Part shown: one piece after another, positions 35,633 to 44,806 of the stretch
Layout of the letters: each line of letters opens with the position of its first letter
Position numbering within the stretch: the stretch's first letter is position 1
NCBI RefSeq assembly: GCF_003688285.1
Contig: NZ_RCNT01000004.1
Coordinates: 1 to 64,000, forward strand
Source: Rhodophyticola porphyridii
GTDB taxonomy: Bacteria > Pseudomonadota > Alphaproteobacteria > Rhodobacterales > Rhodobacteraceae
Reading direction: 5' to 3'
Length of the DNA: 64,000 nt
The notes under the pieces: generated by a model
Told to the model about the DNA's origin: nothing
Databases searched by the model: none
Seen by the model: the letters and a program-made list of their open reading frames with translations, nothing else
Program-made: the position numbers and the translations under genes

Positions 35633-37282
35633 TCAGTTCGGGAAGGTGGGCCGCCGGTCGGCGACCCCCAGTTTCTTCTCCAGCGCCATGCCGAGATTGA
35701 GCAGCGGCCCCTCGTCAAACAACTGCCCCCAGAGCGAAATGCCCTGCGGCACGGTAAAGGTGGTCTCGCCGGCGGCGTCCCCTGTGGTCAGCTTGCCCGC
35801 GCCAAGCGACGCCATCGACCGGCTCGCGATATCCTCGAACCCGGCGCGCAGATGCAGGCAGGGATGCCCTGTGAAATTCGACGCGACCAGCATCGGGCCG
35901 GTGGAAAACGGCCCGATCAGCGCATCAACGCCGCTCATCATCTCTCCCAACGCCTGCATAACGCGGTAGCGCAGCCGGTCGGTCTGAACCAGATCCACAG
36001 CCGAGACGAAGCGCGCCTTGCGGAACGTGTTGGGCCAGGCCCCGTCATCCTGCCAGCGCAGGGTATCGTCCGTATCCTCCAGCGTCAGTGCCTCGAACGC
36101 GGCGGCCGCCTCGGCATAGACCACGGTCATCAGGGAGGCGTAGGGGAGATCTTCAAGGGTGACTTCCTTCACCTTAATCCCCAGATCCTTCGCCGCCGCC
36201 AGCGCCGCGCGGTCGACATCGGTCGCGCCGTCCTCGAACGCTTCGGGAAGATAGCCAAGCGTCATGCCCTCGATCCCCGCCCGCGCATCGAAATGGAACG
36301 GCGCCGCAATCGACCCGCGGTCGCGCACGTCGCCGCCATTGATTGCAGCCAGCACCAGAGCCGTGTCTTCTACCGACCGGCAGATAGGCCCCACCTTGTC
36401 CAGTGACCAGCAAAGGGCCATGGCCCCTACCCGGCTGACCCGCCCGAAGGTAGGCCGCAAGCCCGTTGTCCCGCAGCGCTGCGAGGGCGAGGTGATCGAG
36501 CCAAGCGTCTCCGTCCCGATGGAAAACCCGCACAGCCCCCCCGCCGTCGCGGAGGCCGAGCCCGCGCTTGACCCGCTTGAGCCTTCGTTGAGGTTCCATG
36601 GGTTGCGGGTCCAGCCGCCGTACCACAGATCGTTATAGGCAAGCGCGCCCACGGTCGTCTTGCCAAGCAACACGGCGCCGGCTGCCCGTAGGCGTGTCGT
36701 GACCGCGGCGTCGCTGTCCGGGACGCGGTTCTGAAACGGCTCCGCCCCCCAGCCGGTCGTGATCCCCCTGGTATCGAACAGATCCTTCAGGCCATAGGGA
36801 ATGCCATGCAGCGGGCCCAGCCAGACGCCCGCACCCAAAAGCGCATCCATGGCGTCCGCCTCCGCGCGTGCCAGATCCGGCGTGACCGTCGCAAAGCATT
36901 CCAGCCTGGGATTGAGAAGCTCGATACGCGCCAGATAAAGATCGGTCAGCGCCCGAGAGGAGATCTGCCCGCTCCGCACCCAATGCGACAGATTGGTGAG
37001 CGGCGCAAAGGCGATATCCTCGGGCTCGGAGGGCAGCGGCGCCGTGATCTCCGACGGGTGCAGCGCGTCGATCCCGTGGGGCATCGCAAAGCCCGGCAGG
37101 CGCGGATCGAACCGGCAGGCCATCGGGGTGCCATTGTCCAGCCGCAGATCCCGACGCGCGATCATCAGATCGCGCTGGCCATCCAGATTGCCCACCATCT
37201 GCGCCCGCTCCTTCGCGGTATAGGCAAGGCCCAGAAGGCGCTCTGCCCCGGCGATATCGGCTTCGGTGATCGTTTCGACCAT
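35633..37282 (-). CDS. Amidase signature family protein
   Basis: A 549-residue amidase with the Lys-cisSer-Ser triad. The Lys is K166 in GIPYGLKDLFDTRG. The glycine/serine loop NEGSSGSSAGSASATAGG (about 233-250) provides the cis-Ser, and the nucleophilic Ser is about S262 in FSIGTETLGSITSPSQRCG. TSPSQRCGTTGLRPTFGRVS is typical. An N-terminal extension of about 90 residues precedes the usual amidase core. It probably hydrolyses an amide taken up by the adjacent Dpp-type importer. ATG 37282 is used because the longer frame lacks support. Confidence 0.88.
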   Translation of the reverse strand: MVETITEADIAGAERLLGLAYTAKERAQMVGNLDGQRDLMIARRDLRLDNGTPMACRFDPRLPGFAMPHGIDALHPSEITAPLPSEPEDIAFAPLTNLSHWVRSGQISSRALTDLYLARIELLNPRLECFATVTPDLARAEADAMDALLGAGVWLGPLHGIPYGLKDLFDTRGITTGWGAEPFQNRVPDSDAAVTTRLRAAGAVLLGKTTVGALAYNDLWYGGWTRNPWNLNEGSSGSSAGSASATAGGLCGFSIGTETLGSITSPSQRCGTTGLRPTFGRVSRVGAMALCWSLDKVGPICRSVEDTALVLAAINGGDVRDRGSIAAPFHFDARAGIEGMTLGYLPEAFEDGATDVDRAALAAAKDLGIKVKEVTLEDLPYASLMTVVYAEAAAAFEALTLEDTDDTLRWQDDGAWPNTFRKARFVSAVDLVQTDRLRYRVMQALGEMMSGVDALIGPFSTGPMLVASNFTGHPCLHLRAGFEDIASRSMASLGAGKLTTGDAAGETTFTVPQGISLWGQLFDEGPLLNLGMALEKKLGVADRRPTFPN

Positions 37283-37362
37283 GTCATGTCCCCCGTTCAA
37301 GTCCTGCGCCCGTCCCATCTCCGGTCCGGGGCGCGGTCAGCTTTGCGTCGGCTGACCTCTCG

Positions 37363-38130
37363 TCATTTTTTCAAACGCTTTTTCGATAATTTGTCCGTGA
37401 TCCGTGCTTCCGTGGCAAAGGAATGCACTTCGCCCGTTTCTCTCATCGACCGGCTCAGATCATCCGTCAGTGTCTGCAGGTGATCAGTCATCGCGGCCCG
37501 CGCCGCATTCGCATCCCGTGCGTCGATCGCGTCTATGATCCGCTGGTGCTGCTCGTGATAGACAACTTTCGTCTTCAGTGTGCGGGCCAAATGCCGGTCA
37601 TGTTGCCAGTTCTCGTCCATCCGCACCGTATCGAGCAGATCGAATGCCGCCGACAGGATCGGATTGTCGGGGATCCGGGCGATCAGACGATGCAGGGCGC
37701 CGTCCCATAACTCCCAGTAATCTGAATCCGATGCGCCATGGGCCCGTTCGGCCAGAAGGCGCAGCCGGTCGACATCTTCGGCCGTGGCCCGGCGGGCGCA
37801 AAGAGCGGCCAGTTGCGGTTCCACCCCCATCCGCGCCTCCATGATGGCGAGCGTGTCGACCTTGTCGGCGATCGTCGCCGCCATCTCGGTCGCGGGGCGC
37901 CTTGGCTGGCCCGCGAAAGTGCCCTTGCCCTGCCGCCGCCACAGCAATCCCTCGGCCTCCAGCACTTCAAGGGCGCGCCGAACCTGGCGTCGGCCGCAGC
38001 CCAGTTTCTCCGACAGTTCGCGTTCCGTCGGCAGCCGGCCATCTGAGGGCAGATTGCCCTTTTCGATCATGCGCCTGATCTGGTTCAGCGCACGCGTCGT
38101 GTTGTCCGTAAAGTCGCCGTCGCTGGTCAC
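37363..38130 (-). CDS. GntR-family regulator (FadR/FCD subgroup)
   Basis: A 255-residue regulator. The N-terminal wHTH (about 12-75) has LPTERELSEKLGCGRRQVRRA and EGLLWRRQGKGTFAG. The C-terminal all-alpha FCD domain (about 90-235) has the metal-ligand pattern with ALHRLIARIPDNPIL and VYHEQHQRIIDAIDARDANAARAAMTDHL. It is the first gene ahead of the amidase-importer genes on the same strand. It probably represses them until a ligand related to the transported compound binds. A dyad resembling GntR operators lies 44 bp upstream. Confidence 0.88.
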   Translation of the reverse strand: MTSDGDFTDNTTRALNQIRRMIEKGNLPSDGRLPTERELSEKLGCGRRQVRRALEVLEAEGLLWRRQGKGTFAGQPRRPATEMAATIADKVDTLAIMEARMGVEPQLAALCARRATAEDVDRLRLLAERAHGASDSDYWELWDGALHRLIARIPDNPILSAAFDLLDTVRMDENWQHDRHLARTLKTKVVYHEQHQRIIDAIDARDANAARAAMTDHLQTLTDDLSRSMRETGEVHSFATEARITDKLSKKRLKK

Positions 38131-38471
38131 CGGAACTGGCCTTTGCTTGGATTTGCAACGAATCTATCATTCGTTGGTGCGTACCAAATGTAAAATGGTT
38201 CGTCTCATCCCCGTCAACATTCCAGTGTCGCCAGATTGCCCCGATGCCGCCAAAACTGCGCCGATGCTCATGAAACGCGCAGCTCATGATCGGCCGCGTC
38301 TGCCGCAAGATCACAGGGGCGAGACGCTCTAAGGGACAAGGTTTTCCATCTGCCTGAAATCGGAGCGACCGCCCGGACATCATGCCGCGATTTCAAGCAG
38401 CGTATGCGCACTGTGCAACGCCGGATCGGCGCATTCCGTGGTATGTACGCGATCCGATTCCTGATGCCCGG
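38131..38471. other. Intergenic region upstream of the GntR gene
   Basis: These 341 bases separate the GntR start from the end of the FkbM gene, both on the minus strand. Only the operator-like dyad at 38174-38187, in a locally AT-rich stretch, stands out. The remainder shows no recognisable gene or RNA. Confidence 0.5.
38174..38187. promoter_or_regulatory. GntR-type operator-like dyad
   Basis: TTGGT-gcgt-ACCAA has perfect 5-bp arms around a 4-bp centre. It resembles the TTGGT-N3-ACCAA sites of FadR/PdhR-like regulators but with one extra spacer base. It lies 44 bp upstream of the GntR start codon, where an autoregulatory site would be expected. Confidence 0.45.
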
Positions 38472-39278
38472 TCAATGCGGTTCCCCCTGCGCTCTCAGCC
38501 GGGCGTAGATGTCTCCGGAGTTTGCGGCGGCGGGCAGGCGCAGGATTTCGGCGCATATATCCGGGGCGCCTGTCCAGCCAGACTGGCGCAGGCGGTGGTC
38601 TTCGCCAAGGCTGATATTGAACTCGTAGGAACCAAGCTCGCACAACCGGCCGATACAGGCGCAGGCCATGTCGCGCTGAAGCGTGGTGACTTCGAATGAC
38701 AGCGCCGGGACCGCCTGAGCAAGGCCGTTCAGCACCATCAGTTCGTGGCCTTCCACGTCGATCTTCACGAAATCCGGCACGCCATGCCGGGCAATGAGCT
38801 GATCAAGGGTTGTGACCGGCACGCGGATTGTCCTGTCCCAGACCTCGTTTTTCCATGCGCGGGCGGAGGATGCGGCGGCGACGAGATCGGCCGAGGCGGT
38901 GGAGACGGTCGGGTTGCCGGAGTTGAGAAACATCTCGATCTCCCCATGCCCTTCACCCGCGGCCATCTGTTCGAGAACCGCGCGCGACTGGCGACCGTGA
39001 ATGAGACGGAGCGCGCGAAAGACGTGCGGCTGAGGCTCCAATGCGACGACGCGCGCGCCCAACCGCAGAAAGCTTGCCGTCCGGTCACCGACATGCGCGC
39101 CGATATCGAAGGCAAGCCCGCCATCCGGCACGAAAAGCGCGTTCAGGCGATCCATCCGGCTCGTCCGCGCCGCATCGCGGTAATAGATATCCAGCGACCG
39201 CCCGATCGCCGCCGCCATTCCGCGTGATCGGGGGACGGCAGCTTCCGCCGCTCCGGCGCGCTTTCCTGTCGGTTTCAT
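38472..39278 (-). CDS. FkbM-family methyltransferase
   Basis: A 268-residue SAM-dependent methyltransferase of the Methyltransf_21 (FkbM) family. GGLAFDIGAHVGDRTASFLRLGA is motif I (shown in part here; about residues 52-75). RVVALEPQPHVFRALR contains the acidic residue that binds SAM, and VPDFVKIDVEGHELMVLNGL is the hallmark block (about 170). Such enzymes usually O-methylate sugars in glycans or polyketides. It follows the glycosyltransferase gene after 49 bp on the same strand, so methylation of a surface or secreted glycan is plausible. Confidence 0.87.
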   Translation of the reverse strand: MKPTGKRAGAAEAAVPRSRGMAAAIGRSLDIYYRDAARTSRMDRLNALFVPDGGLAFDIGAHVGDRTASFLRLGARVVALEPQPHVFRALRLIHGRQSRAVLEQMAAGEGHGEIEMFLNSGNPTVSTASADLVAAASSARAWKNEVWDRTIRVPVTTLDQLIARHGVPDFVKIDVEGHELMVLNGLAQAVPALSFEVTTLQRDMACACIGRLCELGSYEFNISLGEDHRLRQSGWTGAPDICAEILRLPAAANSGDIYARLRAQGEPH

Positions 39279-39327
39279 CCTGCTCGCTCCAATCGCGCAA
39301 CATCCTCTCTCGCCGGGCCTGCCCCAC

Positions 39328-40383
39328 TCACCTCCGGGGTTTCAGTGCGTTCAGGACCTGACCGGCGATGCGAGCCGTGTCCTGCCATTTGGGCCGTGCA
39401 GTTCCCGCACGTTTCGCGCAGGCCTCCATGTCCTCGCGCAGGGTTTTGTCCGTCAGAATGCAAGCAATCGCATCGGCCAGGTCTTCGGGCGCGTCGGGCG
39501 GAACAAGAAGGCCCGCACCGGAAGGGACCGTGTGGGGCACCGCGCCGGTATCGCAGGACACGATTGGCAGACCCCATGCCAGCGCCTCGTCGAACACCAT
39601 TCCGTAGCCTTCGTAGCGGGTGGCGAGCGCGAAGAGCGAGGCCTGACCGAATAGCGCGTCGAGATCCGGCTGCGGGATGCGGCCGGCAAAGGTCACCCGG
39701 TCTCCAAGCGCGAGTTGATCCAGCAGCCGCGCCAGATCCTCCGCGCAGGCCGCATCATGGGCCGAACCCACGATCACCGCGCGCCAGCGGAGATCCCTAA
39801 GCCCAGCCAGCGCGCGCAGAAGAACATCGTGCCCCTTGCGCGGATGCTGGATGCCCACCGACAGGATCAAGGGCGGATCGGCCGGCACACGGATGCCGGT
39901 CGGCCGCTCGCTTCCCGGCTGCGCGATGGTGATCCGCTGCGCGGGAACGGCATATTGCGTTGTCAGGATATGGGCGGTGTGGCCGCTTGGCACCAGAACC
40001 TCCTCGGCGAGCGCCAGATTGGCGCGCTCGGTCCGGAACAGATGGTCGCGCAAAGCGGGGTCAAGACCGGTTTCCAGCGCCAGCGGATGATGGATCATCG
40101 CCACGATCGGCGCGCGCACCTGCGCCAGTCCGGCGGTGTCGACAGCGCCATAGACCAGCCCGTCAAGGATCAGGGCCCGTTCGGGGTCGAGCGACCGAAG
40201 GGATGTCACGGCATGGTCCATATCGGCGGGCGTGGGCTCGGGGAAGGACGCCCCGAGTTGCAGATGCGTCACGTCATGGCCCAGTGCGCGCAGCTCTTGC
40301 AACAGACGCCGTTCGTAGATGTACCCGCCGGTTACCGTGGCGATGTCGCCCGGGATCGCAAAGGCGGCGGCGCGCGGGGTCAT
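39328..40383 (-). CDS. GT4-type glycosyltransferase
   Basis: A 351-residue GT-B fold glycosyltransferase. It starts MTPRAAAFAIPGDIATVTGGY, with the GGYIYERRLLQELRALGHDV acceptor-domain loop. Donor-domain motifs are ILSVGIQHPRKGHDVLLRAL (about 185) and ATRYEGYGMVFDEALAWGLP (about 265), the E-x7-E motif of GT4 enzymes, then SCDTGAVPHTVP. ATG 40383 overlaps the permease stop (ATGA), so translation is coupled to an ABC importer gene, an unusual partnership. Donor sugar and acceptor are unknown. Confidence 0.87.
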   Translation of the reverse strand: MTPRAAAFAIPGDIATVTGGYIYERRLLQELRALGHDVTHLQLGASFPEPTPADMDHAVTSLRSLDPERALILDGLVYGAVDTAGLAQVRAPIVAMIHHPLALETGLDPALRDHLFRTERANLALAEEVLVPSGHTAHILTTQYAVPAQRITIAQPGSERPTGIRVPADPPLILSVGIQHPRKGHDVLLRALAGLRDLRWRAVIVGSAHDAACAEDLARLLDQLALGDRVTFAGRIPQPDLDALFGQASLFALATRYEGYGMVFDEALAWGLPIVSCDTGAVPHTVPSGAGLLVPPDAPEDLADAIACILTDKTLREDMEACAKRAGTARPKWQDTARIAGQVLNALKPRR

Positions 40384-41981
40384 TGCAATTGCTCCGGCGC
40401 GTAGACGCGAAACACCCGCCTTTCCAAGAGACCGACCCCTGCATATCCGAGCGCGGAAAGGATCGAGACGAGAACCACCGAACTCCACAGCATGTCGTAG
40501 TCCGACAAGGACGCGGAAAGCGCCATGAGACTGCCGATGCCGTTGCCGGTTGCCAGCCATTCCACGACCGTGACCGCCAGCACCGAGGCTGGCACGTTCA
40601 TCCGTGCCGCCGCGAAGAAGGCCGGAAGCATCGCCGGAATGCGCACCCGGATCAGTTGCTGGAGCGGCCCCGCGGCATAGCTGTCAAGCACATCGATGAT
40701 CCGCCCGGGAGCCTGTCGCAGCCCGTGCAGGCAGGCCACGAATGTCGGGAAGAAGACCATGATCGCGACCAGAACCACAGTGCCGAGCGCGCCGCGCCCG
40801 AGGATCAGGACCACAAGCGGCGCCGTCGTGATGATCGGAACCGAACGCAGCGCGATGGCCAGCGGCATGGCCACCCCCGCGACCCGCGGGACAAGGACGA
40901 TGAGCATGGCGAGCAGCGCCCCCGCGGCGAGGCCCGCCAGATAGCCCGGAATGAGGAATATGGCCGTTTGACCAAGCGCCTCGGCCAGGGCGCTGCGCGT
41001 GGCCGCCGCATCGGGCGCCAGAACCAGTGCGGAGAAAACCTCCCACGGGCCCTTCGCGAAAAACGGGTTGAGGTCCAGAAGCGTCAATGCCCCCCACCAG
41101 AGCAGAAGCGCGGCGGCCCCGGTCAGCAGCACGCCGCGCAAGGCGCCCTGCCCCCGGCCCGCATTCCCCGCCCCGGCGGGCGTGGCAAGGATCACCGGCG
41201 GCTCGTGATGCAGAAACCGTCTCGCAAGCCAGCCGATTGCCAGATAGCTCAGCACGGCCACAACGGTCGCGACCGTGGCCAGCGCCCATGTCATGTCGAC
41301 ATTCATGGACCGCATGGCGCGCAGGGTCAGCACGCCCATGCCCCGTTCCGCCCCGGTAAACTCCCCGATCATTGCGCCAAGAAAGGCGGCGGGCGCGGCG
41401 ATCTGCAAACCGGCGACAAGATAGGGCAACGCCGCCAGCGCGCGCACATGCAACAGCGCGGCCAGCCGCCCGCGGCCATAGCTCTGCACCAGATCGAGCC
41501 AACCCGCAGGCACGGCCCGGAGCCCGACAAGAAGGGGGATCAGCGTCGTGTAGTAGACTGCCAGCGCCGCCAGCACGATCTGCGGCCAGGGCCCTGGCCC
41601 GAATACCACGCGCAGGATCGGCCCCGTCGCCACCAGCGGCAGGCAGAAGACCAGAAGGGCCAGCCCGCGCACTACCGCGTCGCTTCGTGGCCAGGCACTG
41701 GCGAGCACGGCAAGAGCGATGGCCGCAAGGTTGCCGATGACGAACCCGGCCGCCGCATTGGTCAGGGTCACGGCCAGCGCGCGGCCCATGAGCCCGAGAT
41801 TCTCATAGAGGTAGACAAGGATCGCCGAAGGCGGCGCCAGAACGAAGGCGTCGGCCAGCGCATGGCCCAGGATCTCCCACAGCAGAAGGGTCAGCAGCGG
41901 CCCTGAGAGAAGACGGCTCAGCCCGCGCAGCGGGCTGTTTTGCGCCGGCTGGTCGGCGCGCAGGGGACGGGCGAGGATCAT
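40380..41981 (-). CDS. Fused ABC transporter permease (two SsuC/ThiX-like domains)
   Basis: A 533-residue protein with two tandem binding-protein-dependent permease domains and about twelve hydrophobic segments. The first half carries the EAA-like loop in DLVQSYGRGRLAALLHVRAL. The second half carries VLDSYAAGPLQQLIRVRIPA (about residue 450). Single-domain permeases normally form dimers, so fusion gives both halves of the channel in one chain, as in some NMT1/thiamine-precursor importers. It overlaps the ATPase gene upstream and the glycosyltransferase gene downstream by 4 bp each. Confidence 0.9.
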   Translation of the reverse strand: MILARPLRADQPAQNSPLRGLSRLLSGPLLTLLLWEILGHALADAFVLAPPSAILVYLYENLGLMGRALAVTLTNAAAGFVIGNLAAIALAVLASAWPRSDAVVRGLALLVFCLPLVATGPILRVVFGPGPWPQIVLAALAVYYTTLIPLLVGLRAVPAGWLDLVQSYGRGRLAALLHVRALAALPYLVAGLQIAAPAAFLGAMIGEFTGAERGMGVLTLRAMRSMNVDMTWALATVATVVAVLSYLAIGWLARRFLHHEPPVILATPAGAGNAGRGQGALRGVLLTGAAALLLWWGALTLLDLNPFFAKGPWEVFSALVLAPDAAATRSALAEALGQTAIFLIPGYLAGLAAGALLAMLIVLVPRVAGVAMPLAIALRSVPIITTAPLVVLILGRGALGTVVLVAIMVFFPTFVACLHGLRQAPGRIIDVLDSYAAGPLQQLIRVRIPAMLPAFFAAARMNVPASVLAVTVVEWLATGNGIGSLMALSASLSDYDMLWSSVVLVSILSALGYAGVGLLERRVFRVYAPEQLQ

Positions 41982-42757
41982 TGTGCCGCTTTCGGCAGGT
42001 TTCGGGCCATGCCGTGGGACAGGGCCGCAAAAACCCTCTCCACGATCCGGGCGAACTGCGGCTCCCTGGACAGGCTCTGCCTCCGCGGTCGCGGCAGGTC
42101 GACCGGGATATCGGCCACGATCTCCGCAGGGCGCGGCGACAGGACCACGATACGGTCCGCAAGCATCACCGCCTCGGTTACGGAATGGGTCACGAGAAGC
42201 GTCGTGGTTCCGCGCGCCTCCCAGATACCGGGCAGATCGCTGGCCAATTGCTTGCGGGTCAGCTCGTCCACGGCACCGAAGGGTTCATCCAGCAACAGAA
42301 GCCTTGGCCGGGTGACAAGCGCGCGCGCGATGGCGGCACGCTGGCGCATGCCGCCCGATAGCTCGGCCGGACGCGTATCGGCGAACCCTTCAAGACCGAC
42401 CAGATGGATCAGCTGATCGATATCGGCGGCGTTTTTCGGGCGTCGTGCAAGCGCACAAGCCAGCTCGATATTCTGGCGAACGCTGCGCCATGGAAGGAGG
42501 GACGGATCCTGGAAGGCCACGGAGAGCGCCGCCTCCCGCAGAGTATGGGCGGGCGGATGCCCGTCAATAGTGACCTCGCCAGCGGTTGGCGCCTCCAGCC
42601 CCGCCACCATGCGCAATAGCGTGGACTTGCCGCATCCCGACGGGCCGACCAGCGCCGTCGTCTGACCGGCCGCGAATGTCAGGTCGACAGGGCTGACCGC
42701 CTCGACCGATCCGCCGAAGGTCTTGGCCAGCCCGCTGCAGACGACGGGAACCGACAT
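41978..42757 (-). CDS. ABC transporter ATP-binding protein (nitrate/sulfonate/NMT1 type)
   Basis: A 259-residue ATPase. Walker A is [20 protein letters not shown] (about residue 42), the Q-loop is AFQDPSLLPWRSVRQNIELA, the signature is [16 protein letters not shown], and Walker B is LLLLDEPFGAVDELT. ATG 42757 (MSVPVVCSGLAKTFGG) is used; the longer frame extends into the binding-protein gene. It forms an importer with the fused permease (ATGA overlap) and the NMT1-like binding protein encoded 7 bp upstream. Confidence 0.92.
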   Translation of the reverse strand: MSVPVVCSGLAKTFGGSVEAVSPVDLTFAAGQTTALVGPSGCGKSTLLRMVAGLEAPTAGEVTIDGHPPAHTLREAALSVAFQDPSLLPWRSVRQNIELACALARRPKNAADIDQLIHLVGLEGFADTRPAELSGGMRQRAAIARALVTRPRLLLLDEPFGAVDELTRKQLASDLPGIWEARGTTTLLVTHSVTEAVMLADRIVVLSPRPAEIVADIPVDLPRPRRQSLSREPQFARIVERVFAALSHGMARNLPKAAQ

Positions 42758-42764
42758 CGCCCGC

Positions 42765-43766
42765 TCAGGCGCCGCGCACCTCTTCCAGGATGGAGCGGTC
42801 CCACATATCGGGCGTGACCGTCCGGCCCAGAAGGGCGAGCGTGTCGATATTCGCGGCAACGGTCTCGTCGGTCCACCAGCCGAAGCCGTTCGCATCGGTC
42901 AGGTCGGAGAACATCAGCGGCACCTGCCGGGCGGCCTGAAGCCGTTGGGTCTCCGGATCGAGCCCCGCATCCGGGAACATCTCCAGCGTCAGGGCGGCGG
43001 CGGCATCTGTGTCTTCGCGATAGGCCTCCCAGCCACGCACTTCACCGGCCATGAGCGCCACGATCTCCGCCCGGCGAGTGGCAAGACTGTCATCTGTCGC
43101 GATATAGGTCTGGGAATGGACCGCGTAGCCGTAATCGGCCATCAGCATCGTCACGTTCTCCACACCCTGAATGGTCATCGCCACTGGCAGGTCGGTTTCC
43201 CAGCACAGCAGGCAATCCACCTCGCCCGCGACCAGCGGCTGCGGCGAATACTGGGTCGGCACCACCTCGATGGCATCGATATCCACGTCATTGAGCCTGC
43301 ACAGCGCCTCGAGAACCGGGGTGTTCGCCAGCGCCATGCCGATCCGCATGCCCTCCATATCCGACGGCACGTTCACCGGATTGGCCGCAAGGGAGGCAAT
43401 GACGAACGGGTTTTTCTGCATCGCGACACCGATGATCCTGAAGGGCGCGCCCTGCTCCACGGCGGCGGCGGTGTAATCGGCGGCGGAAATGCCCACAAGC
43501 GCCGCACCGGAGACGACCGGCGGCTCCACCGGCGCGTTTGGTCCGCCCGCCACCAGCGTCACGTCAAGCCCGCCGTCGCGCCACCATCCGCGCTCAAGCG
43601 CGATATAGCTGCCGGCGAATTGCGTCGAATGCAGCCAGGAGAGCTGAAGGCTGACCGGAACCTGAGCCCACCCGCGGCGCGGGAAAACACCCATGGCTCC
43701 GACACCCAGAACCGCTCCGCCTGCGCCAAGAACGTGCCGCCGCGTAATCCCTGCTGCTTTCTTCAT
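42765..43766 (-). CDS. ABC transporter substrate-binding protein (NMT1/THI5-like)
   Basis: A 333-residue periplasmic binding protein with a twin-arginine leader (GITRRHVLGAGGAVLGVGAM), cleavage near GWAQVP. The mature start VSLQLSWLHSTQFAGSYIAL and ALERGWWRDGGLDVTLVAGG are typical of NMT1/ThiY-like proteins that bind formylaminopyrimidine or related compounds. CLLCWETDLPVAMTIQG is another family region. It is the first gene of an operon with the ATPase, fused permease, glycosyltransferase and FkbM genes. The ligand is unknown. Confidence 0.88.
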   Translation of the reverse strand: MKKAAGITRRHVLGAGGAVLGVGAMGVFPRRGWAQVPVSLQLSWLHSTQFAGSYIALERGWWRDGGLDVTLVAGGPNAPVEPPVVSGAALVGISAADYTAAAVEQGAPFRIIGVAMQKNPFVIASLAANPVNVPSDMEGMRIGMALANTPVLEALCRLNDVDIDAIEVVPTQYSPQPLVAGEVDCLLCWETDLPVAMTIQGVENVTMLMADYGYAVHSQTYIATDDSLATRRAEIVALMAGEVRGWEAYREDTDAAAALTLEMFPDAGLDPETQRLQAARQVPLMFSDLTDANGFGWWTDETVAANIDTLALLGRTVTPDMWDRSILEEVRGA

Positions 43767-43853
43767 CGTACTTCCCCGCTTTCTGAAATGGTTTGATCCA
43801 GGCCTTTGAACCCATTGGATTTCGGTCGTTTCAATTGCATCATACTACTTAGG

Positions 43854-44804
43854 TCAGTGCCGCCCGGTGACAGGCGCATTTGGTCGCATCCAGGTCAGCA
43901 TCATCCCGGGCAGGACCGTCGCCAGCAGGACAAGGCCAAAGGCAACGCTTGTCGCAAGCCCTTCACTCATACCCGCCCCGAACACGGGGAACAACACCGC
44001 CGCAGCGCCTTCCCGCAGGCCCCAGCCGCCGATCGACAGCGGCAGGACCATGGCGAAAAGGATCAGCGGCACGATGGTTGCCACCGCCAGAACCGGCACC
44101 GCCACACCAAGGGCCGCGGCGCAAAAGGCAAAGGCCACAATATTGCAAAGGGCCGTTCCAAGACTGAGCATCGCCTGTTGCTTCCACACATCGCGCGCCG
44201 CAACCGAGTGGATGAAGGCGCGCATGACCCGGTTCAGCCCCTGCGCAGACACGGGCCCCGCGCGCAGACTGATCGCGATGGCGGCAAAAAGACATCCCGA
44301 AGCGATCAACACGCCCCAAATCGGCACCATCGCGCCGGCTGGCCAGCCGAGACCGATCGGGAAAAAGACGCTTGCCAGGAGGCCTGCCAGCAGAATGGCA
44401 AGCAGACCGATCTGGCCCGCGATCCGCTCGAAAACAACGGCCTGGCCGGAGACGAACAGACCCGCCTGCCCCCGCGCCCGCACCGCGCGCCCCGCATCGC
44501 CAAGCACGCCGCCGGGCAAGGACTGGTTCACAACCTGCGACAGATAATATTCGCGCAGCGCGTCGCTGCGGGAGATCGCGATGCCGAGCCGCGCGGCGGT
44601 CAACCGCCAGCGCAGCGCCGACAGGAGCGTCTGGAGCGTAAGAGCAAGCGCCGCCGCCGCAAGCCAGTAGGGGTCTGCCGACCGCAACATCGCAAGCGCC
44701 TCCCCGCCATTGCCTGTCCGCCACAGCAGAACGGCAAGACCGGCGAGAACCGCGACCTGGGCGCCCCGGATCAGCATGGGAGAAATGAAAAATCGCAAAT
44801 TCAT
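43854..44804 (-). CDS. Flippase-like membrane protein (lysylphosphatidylglycerol synthase TM family)
   Basis: A 316-residue integral membrane protein of the LPG_synthase_TM/AglD-like family, with about eight hydrophobic helices. The SLPGGVLGDAGRAVRARGQ segment (about residue 93-110) and the VVFERIAGQIGLLAILLAG helix are typical. The family includes lipid flippases and glycolipid transport proteins. It follows the sulfatase-fold enzyme gene after 2 bp, so the two products are likely to act on the same lipid or glycan in the inner membrane. Confidence 0.82.
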   Translation of the reverse strand: MNLRFFISPMLIRGAQVAVLAGLAVLLWRTGNGGEALAMLRSADPYWLAAAALALTLQTLLSALRWRLTAARLGIAISRSDALREYYLSQVVNQSLPGGVLGDAGRAVRARGQAGLFVSGQAVVFERIAGQIGLLAILLAGLLASVFFPIGLGWPAGAMVPIWGVLIASGCLFAAIAISLRAGPVSAQGLNRVMRAFIHSVAARDVWKQQAMLSLGTALCNIVAFAFCAAALGVAVPVLAVATIVPLILFAMVLPLSIGGWGLREGAAAVLFPVFGAGMSEGLATSVAFGLVLLATVLPGMMLTWMRPNAPVTGRH

Positions 44805-44806
44805 GC

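Noticed and set aside
39960..41906. 648-codon plus-strand open frame
   Set aside because: It is antisense to the glycosyltransferase and fused permease, with low-complexity Arg/Gln/Gly composition.
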